Shown one piece after another: positions 57,216 to 64,000 of a stretch of DNA of 64,000 bases. The position numbers were made by a program, and so were the translations under genes. Origin of the DNA: Rhyacophila brunnea. Its lineage: Eukaryota > Arthropoda > Insecta > Trichoptera > Rhyacophilidae. Numbering within the stretch: position 1 is the stretch's first letter; each line of letters opens with the position of its first letter. The notes below the pieces were generated by a model. That model made no database searches. It was not told the DNA's origin and saw only the letters and a program-made list of their open reading frames with translations. The stretch is from the NCBI GenBank assembly GCA_022495005.1, contig JAGYXB010000449.1, positions 186,001 through 250,000 of the forward strand, written 5' to 3'.

Positions 57216-58107
57216 AGTTAATTACGATGAAATAAACTAATTGTCATGCGATTGACGCGTTTCTCAAATTTCGTTAATAATATAAGTCCTAAATAATGTA
57301 ACATTCTTAAATACTGTGATACAATCTGATCCTAAAAATGGAAAGGGGTGGCATTTAAAGTATGCTTAAGGCGACTAGTCCACCTACCAGAGGCACCTGG
57401 CGGAAGAATACGAAACATGTAATTTGTGATTTTTTTTACATAATTAATTACATTTTAAAGTATTTGATACGTATCTAAAAACAATAAAAAGAAAATTATG
57501 TTTTTATTTAATGTCAAACATGAACTTACAATAAAAAAAACTTTACAATGTATGAATTCGTTATGGGATTTCATTTTATTATTACATTTATTTTATGGTC
57601 TTTTACTTAGTTTATGGTCTTGTTTAGTATTAAAAATTACGTTTTAAGTTTTCCCTAATATTGTATAGAAAATATTTTTGACTAATTTGAGTATTAATGT
57701 TTTTTTATATTTATTTTATGAAACATCGATTTTTATATAAGTACAAAATATATATATATATATATATAACATGAAATCCTTTATATTTATATCACACCGA
57801 GCATCAATATTATCATACCGAAATTAGATTTGATTTAAGTATGTACATAAATAGAATTTTAATTCACACATTTTTTAATATAATATAATATTATCCAAGA
57901 TTACATCAAACCAATACGTCATATATATTGTATAAAACCATTCATTTGGTATAGGTATAACGTACAGCATTATTATTTATAACAATTAGATGTAATTATT
58001 AATTAGATTTTTTTAAATTCTGCACATAGTGAGACTTTCCTAGGATCATATATTTGTATTATATAGCCATATTGACATACGACGCCAGACGAAAACTCGC
58101 CATAATA
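57216..58107. other. Very AT-rich intergenic DNA
   Basis: Includes a (TA)n microsatellite at 57748-57768 and an AAACATCGATTTTTATA segment shared with about 1376-1392. No coding signal. Confidence 0.4.
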
Positions 58108-58138
58108 ATATCTGTACCTCAGAGGCAGACGGATGCAA
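58108..58138 (+). repeat. 31-bp inverted repeat, left arm
   Basis: ATATCTGTACCTCAGAGGCA and the 11 bases after it are mirrored exactly at 59886-59916. A diverged direct copy lies at 59657-59690. The RTE-like LINE sits between. It may be the TIR of a disrupted MITE. Confidence 0.7.
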
Positions 58139-58197
58139 CTCCATTTTTGGGGAAAATGAGTTTTTTTAAGAATCGTCATGCTAAAGGCTTTATTTAT

Positions 58198-59538
58198 TAA
58201 AGGCGGAGAGATGGAAGTCCTAGTCTATAAATACTAGACAAGAACCAGCCAGGAGAACGAGCTTTAGAGGAGGATACAGCACTATGGACCATATCCAAGT
58301 CATCAGAGAAATCAGAGCGGCGGAGAGATGGAAGTCCTAGTCTATAAATACTAGACAAGAACCAGCCAGGAGAACGAGCTTTAGAGGAGGATACAGCACT
58401 ATGGACCATATCCAAGTCATCAGAGAAATCAGAGCGGTAACAGGAATACAAGCTGCCGCTATCCATGGGTTAAAAAGACTATGAGAAAGCGTTCGATTCC
58501 ATAAAGAAATTTTCAATACTCGATGCACTCAGAAATCAAGGAATCCCCGGGCGCTATATAAATATTTTCAATATTATATACAGTAGCGCTACAACATTTC
58601 CATAAATCATCGCGCATTTCCTATCAGCAAATGAGTCCGACAAGGTGATACAATCTCACGTAAACTATTTACAGCTACACTTGAAGACTTATTTTGGCAA
58701 CTTGATTGGAATGACACGGGTCCCCATGAATGGAGAATATGTGAGTCATCTGCGCTTTGCCGATGACAATAAATAGTAGTTTGCAAGACTCAGAAGACCT
58801 CCAAAGCAGAATGCAGGAACTCGCTGAAGTAAGCAACAAAGTAGGCTTGAAAATAAATGTATCAAAGAAGAAAGTCATGTTCAACTGCTTTTTGGGCCAA
58901 AAAGAGATCTTCATCAATAGCATTCAGCTCGAACAGGTGAAAAACTACATCTATCTGGCACAACAAGTGTCTATAGATGGATATTTGATTAAATTGTTCG
59001 CAGAGTAAAGCTAGGCTGGAGTGACTTTGGCCGCCTGAATAATTTCTTCAAAAATGACCTTCCACTGTGCCTAAAGTGCAAAGTGTTCAACCAGTGTGTA
59101 CCTCCCGTAATCACATGCGTGTGAAACATTGACCCTAAGTAAAAGAGAGATCCAGAAACTTAGAGTAGCACAACGTGGTATGGAAAGGTGCATGCTGGGC
59201 ATAACGCAAAAGGACAAAAAAAGGAATGAGTGGATAAGGGAACAGACAAGGATTAATGATGTGATAGAGTTTACTAAAAACCTCAAATGGAAATGGGCTG
59301 GACACATAGCTCGAAGAAAGGACGATCGTTGGACAAATTTAGTCATCCAGTGGTATCCAAGAGGTACAAAACATCCGCAAGGTAGACTTGGAGGCCGCTG
59401 GATTGATGAAATGATAAAATTCTGCAAAAAAACTTGGCAACGCAACGCACAGGAACGAGAGAAGTAGAATCAGCTTGGAGATTAGCGAGGCCTTCATCCA
59501 GCAGTGAATAGATTCAGGCTGGTGATGATGATGATGAC
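58198..59538 (+). pseudogene. RTE-like LINE c with reverse transcriptase remnants
   Basis: The longest LINE remnant here. Early segment: RRTSFRGGYSTMDHIQVIRE, the conserved region before RT motif A. A frame change gives YEKAFDSIKKFSILDAL (motif A, with the catalytic Asp in AFDS). Then VPMNGEYVSHLRFADDN holds the catalytic FADD box near 58755-58770. Next come LQSRMQELAEVSNKVGLKIN and VKNYIYLAQQV. The tail at 59129-59467 gives LRVAQRGMERCMLGITQKDK, NLKWKWAGHIARRKDD and RLGGRWIDEM, typical of RTE endonuclease-reverse transcriptases. It ends in a (GAT)n run at about 59523-59537. There are several frameshifts and stops. The endonuclease domain is lost by 5' truncation. Confidence 0.85.
58202..58435 (+). 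repeat. 117-bp tandem duplication inside LINE c
   Basis: Two apparently identical 117-bp units (58202-58318 and 58319-58435) carry the same reverse transcriptase segment. 117 is a multiple of three, so the frame is kept. Other LINE proteins have this segment once, so it is a local duplication. Confidence 0.9.
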
Positions 59539-59656
59539 ATAATAAAATTTAAAGTTTAAAGTTTTGCTTTGTTATATTTATACCTATAATTTTTTTTAAC
59601 TTATAAATTGTTTTATTTTGGCTAGGTAAATAAGATACAAATCCACATTAACAAAA

Positions 59657-59916
59657 TATCTTTAGAGGCAGAAGGATGCAAATCCACACTACGTTTTTTA
59701 TTTTATTTTTTTAGACATAAAATTATATTATATTTATTCCTTTCTTACATATTCCAGAAGTACTTTAATTGAATTAGAATATAAAAAATAATGATCATTC
59801 TATGTATATTTTCTTAGAAGTTATGAGTATTCGTTTAAAATAAAAATTGTTTTTTGGCTCTCCTGAACAATTGGGTATTTGGCACTTGCATCCGTCTGCC
59901 TCTGAGGTACAGATAT
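59657..59916. repeat. Inverted-repeat pair, possible 260-bp MITE
   Basis: The left arm at 59657 (TATCTTTAGAGGCAGAAGGA) is a diverged inverse of the right arm at 59886-59916. The spacing would suit a MITE, and the arm at 58108 could be a second, half-lost copy. Confidence 0.45.
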
Positions 59917-61081
59917 ATTATAGGGATTTTGTTTTCCTATCACATTTTCAAAATGTTCAATGTATCTAATCGAAATATGCGAATATCGTAGACATAAAAA
60001 ATTGTTCAAATATCGCTTTCATTTTTCTGAAAAATAAAGGCCCATCACATAATATGTACATGTTGTATTTTCGATTGAGAGACCCGATGTAAATGGTAAA
60101 ATTTTACTTTTTAAAAACAGTAAATATACACATAACATCAGTGTCCACAGAATTTTTACAGGGAATCGTTATTAGCTAGGTATTCAATTCGTGTTAGTAA
60201 TATGGACTGACTTTAAATAAAATACTTTGATAGAAACGTATTATTGGCTTTACGGAACACTAAAAGCTGATACTTCCGCGCTGCCCAGGCTAGTACCGAC
60301 GTATAAAAATCTTTACCTTTCATTATCTAGTAAAGTAAATCTATGGGTAAGTATCATTTGAGTATTACTTTCCCGATTGTTTTAATAGTGTTGGGATTTT
60401 GGGCTATCGCCATGTGTTCTTATATCGAAATGTCAAGGAAAGAATCAAATCAAATCAAATTTATTTATTTTACATATAATGAACATAACAAATTATACAT
60501 TCAAAGCGTTCACGACATGACATAAAATAAATGTTAAATTTTTTTAAAAATAAAAATACAGAGAAGTGTGGGTTAATAATACAATATTGCCGTTTTTATT
60601 TAATAAAACGCATTTTTTTATAGTACTTATTCCACTTTAATTAATATATTAGGACCGGTTTCGTCCGCCTCAGTGGGACATTTTCAACTGAATACATTTT
60701 TTTAAAACAATATTTATCAAACAAAATTCAAAGCGATAGAAATAATATAACACTACGTACATAAATAATTATCCGTCCAATAATACAGATTAATTTAAAA
60801 CTAATGAGGTTTGACATTAATGCAAATGGACAATGCAGTTCCACCATGAATTGACAGTTAACAAAATAAAAGAAAATAATACAATAAGTAATAAAATAAG
60901 AAATAAAATAAGAAAAGAAATAAAATAAAATAAATAACAAACATAACAAAATAAAAGTAGATGGAAGCACACAGAGTGAACTTTGATAGACCCTATCTTA
61001 AAAACTTATAAAACAACGTCCACCTAAATTCACCCTCACGTAAGTGGAATATATCAATATCCGAAGCGATTTCATTGTGAT
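59917..61081. other. Intergenic, nothing recognised
   Basis: Low-complexity AATAAAAT/AAATAAG runs at 60860-60960. GACCGGTTTCGTCCGCCTCA near 60653 recalls 53939-53958 (ACCGGTTTCGTCTGCTCAG) and 5210-5224, hinting at an old dispersed repeat. Confidence 0.35.
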
Positions 61082-61613
61082 CATGACCCCCACATCCTGA
61101 AGCAAGCCCCTCGGCCAAGATCTATGGTGGGGCCCCCCTACCCATCGCCAAGGTTAAGGACAGTGTAATTTTCTACGGTGGTGTTCCTCAAGTGGTTTCC
61201 ACGGAATCCCAGGGTTAAGGGTATTCCGTGTATTTTTAGCGGTTTTAAAATAAATCCAGTTGATTTATTGAGTTGTCAGCACTCAGCATATTATGAAGCA
61301 CCGATCGCGACCTCCTTTTGCAACCCAACTAACATGGAACCCTTCGCCATGTTGGATAAAAAGCCATTTTGTTAGTCTAAATCAGGAAACACATTTAAAG
61401 TAATTATAAAATAAAATTCTTCGCGTGGATTATCGTTTAATTATACCAATCATATTATCACATTAAATTACAACGCACAGCCAGATAAATGTTAATAATT
61501 ATTAAAGAAAAGATTTTTTTACTAATAGAGCAAGTGTATGATTTTCTCATTTAACTGGTCGACTTGCCACACCGGCCCCCCCTAAGCCAGGGCCCCCAGG
61601 CTAGAGCCCTGTA
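61082..61613 (-). mobile_element. hAT-type MITE D, copy 10 (right end lost)
   Basis: Starts CATGACCCCCACATCCTGA. Carries CTTGCCACACCGGCCCCCCC and GGCTAGAGCCCTGT, then breaks at ATGATGATGATAC. It is longer than other D copies, with an unrelated or diverged middle. Confidence 0.6.
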
Positions 61614-62274
61614 TGATGATGATACACCTTTTTTTTTACATTTCACCGTACTTAGTGGGTTCTGTAGTATACAATCACATGATATTATCGTCGCGTCGAT
61701 CGGAAAATTGAAGCGTGTGCCGTCGTCCTCTCGCGTCATCTCCCGTGGGCTTGGGACCTTAGAGACGGATATATTATTGTAGTTACATGTTTAAATTAAT
61801 CTAAGAACAATTTATTTTTAGAATTAAAATGACAACACAATAATAGACGTGTTGAAAAGCAATTGACTAGAATTGATAATTAATACATCAATTACGTAAA
61901 ATGCAACGCTGTTTATCGAGGCCAGTCTGTAGAGAAAAACAAGATAATATAATTATTTTTTATCAAAATGCATCCGACTAGAACACCTAATAAATTTGTC
62001 AATTTGGCCTTTAACGAATGGCAGTTGGTAAATTTTAAATTAAAACATGAATGCAATAGGTACCGGTTTTTTTTTAAAATCAATATATTATTAATTACTA
62101 GTTTTCTGTCTCTTCCACGCTATATCTCAGGGTAGGATTTGGATTCCTGACCTCTTGTATGAAAATCTTTAAAATGTGCATATTTTTCACAATTTACTTG
62201 TAACCAATTAACCAACGCATAAAACAATAAGTTAAACAAAATATATGGAAATTAATTATTGCTATATTTTGTAG

Positions 62275-62430
62275 GTCAATGGCGATGTATCATCCTCCAA
62301 TAATTCTATTATACCTCTGGTCTCCACGTACTAAAACCGCCACTGCTCCTAACCCTCTATTATTCTATAGTCCTGTTCAGAGCTTTCCATCCTGCTCGTG
62401 TCTACGACAGTCAGACAGTCGCTTCTTAAG
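62275..62430 (+). other. Candidate exon (unrecognised)
   Basis: A 156-bp stretch, about 46 percent GC by eye in very AT-rich surroundings, lies between an acceptor-like TATATTTTGTAG and a consensus donor AAG followed by GTATGTTG. It is open in one frame throughout (PPIILLYLWSPRTKTATAPN, then PVQSFPSCSCLRQSD). No homology to other sequence in the window and no known domain. It may be a host exon or chance. Confidence 0.2.
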
Positions 62431-62703
62431 GTATGTTGAAACCGATTTAGAAGCCTTCTACAATATAAATTAATCCAAATAATTTCTAGTACCATACTAA
62501 CCTTGTATACTTAATTAATTCAAATAGCATTTTACAAAACGATAATATCAATTAAACTAATTGAACAAAATAACACTTGATTGGTGTGAAAACCGAAATC
62601 GCCAACTTATTAAATCTATATAATTTAATATGATTTATATATTACAGCTTATATTACCTTGTACAAGATTGACAGCTGTTAGTTTTATTGTCTTTAATTA
62701 TTT

Positions 62704-63209
62704 TTTACCACGTTTTTCTTAGCTCGTATTCTTGTTTGTCCGGCGTTTGTTTATCCAGTACAAATCTTGCAATCGATTTTTAACTAACTACCCGACTAGC
62801 TAGACATTTGAAACTTTTAGAATATATCAGAACACGATGCCAATGCATTCTTTTAATACTTTTAGCCATCTTTAAGTAGAATTGAATTCATTTTCAGTTA
62901 ATTCTGTTTTGTATGAAAAGTTATTTCGGAAGAAATCCGTAATCATATCCACTATTATTGGTTGTTAAGGGGGTGGTCCTAGTAACTAAATTATCAATAT
63001 ATACGTGCATTAGTATGGAAATCAAAATGACATTTCAGTATTCTATATTTGTTTGTTTGTTGCAAAATAGCAAAAAAATGATTTATTGACAATTGCCTTA
63101 TTTGTCCTAAATTATTAATAGATAGAATAAAATTGTCAAGTTTATATGATTCAACAGAAAATTTAAAAATGTGGTATATAAAAAGTTCTTTTTATCTTGT
63201 ATATTATTT
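62704..63209 (+). mobile_element. Repeat B, copy 7
   Basis: Full-length. It shares with copy 2 an extra internal segment (TTGCAAAATAGCAAAAAAAT, CAATTGCCTTATTTGTCC) and preserves the site AAGGGGGTGGTCCTAG where copy 2 took a LINE. Confidence 0.8.
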
Positions 63210-64000
63210 ATATATTTCTTGTATGATAAGTATGGCGACCCCTTGAAAAATTTTATCTGTGCAATGTGCCGTCCCTGAATTTTAAAATTAATACAATAAT
63301 TGCTGAAAGTATTTTTTCTACTGAAAAGCCTCGGGATGTAATAAATGTGCACCTCTTTAGGTTTTGGTTCATTCTGAGTAAGTGAGCGCTTCATACGCTT
63401 CGACGAAAACCAGCATTGTCTATCACCTGTTTTTTTTCGAACATCATCATCACATAGCGTATAATGTTTTGTTGTCCAATTAAATCTTCCGACTAATGAT
63501 TCATTTTGCTTTTAATAATGTCATTTTCCTACATATATTCATAAATTAAATCGTATCTAGTATTTTGCTAATCGTCGGAATACGAATACCAACTGTATCA
63601 AACGTATATACAGGGGCGGTGCATCAATATATGCAAGGAGTGCGGAGTAAATTTGTCTCTCTTCACTGAACGCCTCTTGATCTTGTGAGTACCTACTTCA
63701 TTCATCAGCTTCATATTATGTGTTCCAAGATTCTATAAGTAGGTATGTATAGAAAAGTAATTGAAACGAAGTTTACCAATACCTCACTCTCTCGCGTTTC
63801 TTTCATAGGATGAGTAGGCAGGCAAGCACAATATCTCGCCACCCCGCTCGATCCATCACTACGTTCTACGCATAACCCTTTAATATAATTTAAAGATTAA
63901 CAGTCTTCCACCAAATATTATTTTGTTTTTCAGACATTATTAATTACCATTATTGCTATAAGATTATTTTTTGGCTTGTTTTACTGCTAACTTGATTTAC
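63210..64000. other. Intergenic, nothing firm
   Basis: CAGGGGCGGTGCATCAATAT at 63612 looks like a hAT-type end entering from the right, but the other end is not in view. A 95-codon minus ORF overlaps repeat B and is fortuitous. Confidence 0.3.

Noticed and set aside
58202..58435. CRISPR-like or satellite array
   Set aside because: Only two units, no spacers, and the unit encodes part of a LINE reverse transcriptase.
1..64000. Bacterial features (operons, ribosome binding sites, phage or plasmid genes, CRISPR)
   Set aside because: Composition, transposon types, SINEs and splice-like signals indicate an animal nuclear genome; no prokaryotic gene was recognised.

Overview
This window looks like non-coding, repeat-dominated DNA from an animal genome, most likely an insect. 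It is strongly AT-rich, with no operons, ribosome binding sites or long intact ORFs. It holds a mariner element, RTE-like and R1-like LINE remains, tRNA-derived SINEs, many hAT-type MITEs and a short (TTAGG)4 run, the arthropod telomere motif. The style recalls hemipteran or lepidopteran genomes, but I cannot name the species. No host protein-coding gene, rRNA or CRISPR array is recognised. Two short patches with exon-like borders (62275-62430 and about 36979-37080) are the only weak candidates for host coding sequence.

Layout. 1-5.1 kb: end of a CRE-palindrome MITE (family A), then hAT-type MITEs V and E1 and a decayed satellite-like repeat. 5.4-7.4 kb: MITE M and a full-length mariner (6098-7399) with one frameshift. 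8-13 kb: nested insertions (D1 in J in K1; G in F1), with G keeping the C-terminal part of a hAT transposase. 13.5-14.3 kb: long-TIR element P. 15.5-19.9 kb: SINE O1, a tRNA-like pseudogene, LINE and mariner relics and D4. 21-28.5 kb: four copies of repeat B (one split by a LINE), foldback element H4 holding Z, hAT MITE C1, and D5 split by E2. 29-35.5 kb: H5 split by D6, a PIF/Harbinger-like MITE (R), C2, H2, S, SINE N1 and T1. 37-45 kb: LINE pieces, K2, a LINE split by MITE A2, C3 and B6. 45.4-49.6 kb: the most layered locus (H3 split by I, I split by F2, then a 663-bp tandem duplication, two LINE 3' ends and T2 split by an R1-like LINE). 50-64 kb: U2, A3, H1, SINE O2, D8-D10, U3, RTE-like LINEs with a nested 153-bp MITE, SINE N3 and B7.

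The genes do not form a pathway. What unites the window is transposition. At least eleven insertions are bracketed by exact 8-bp target-site duplications and eight more by 7-of-8 matches, with CAGNG/TAGGG-like ends, pointing to a long history of hAT-type mobilisation with transposase supplied from elsewhere. Family letters are my own labels. All family assignments are made by eye from motifs, termini and within-window copies, with no database search.
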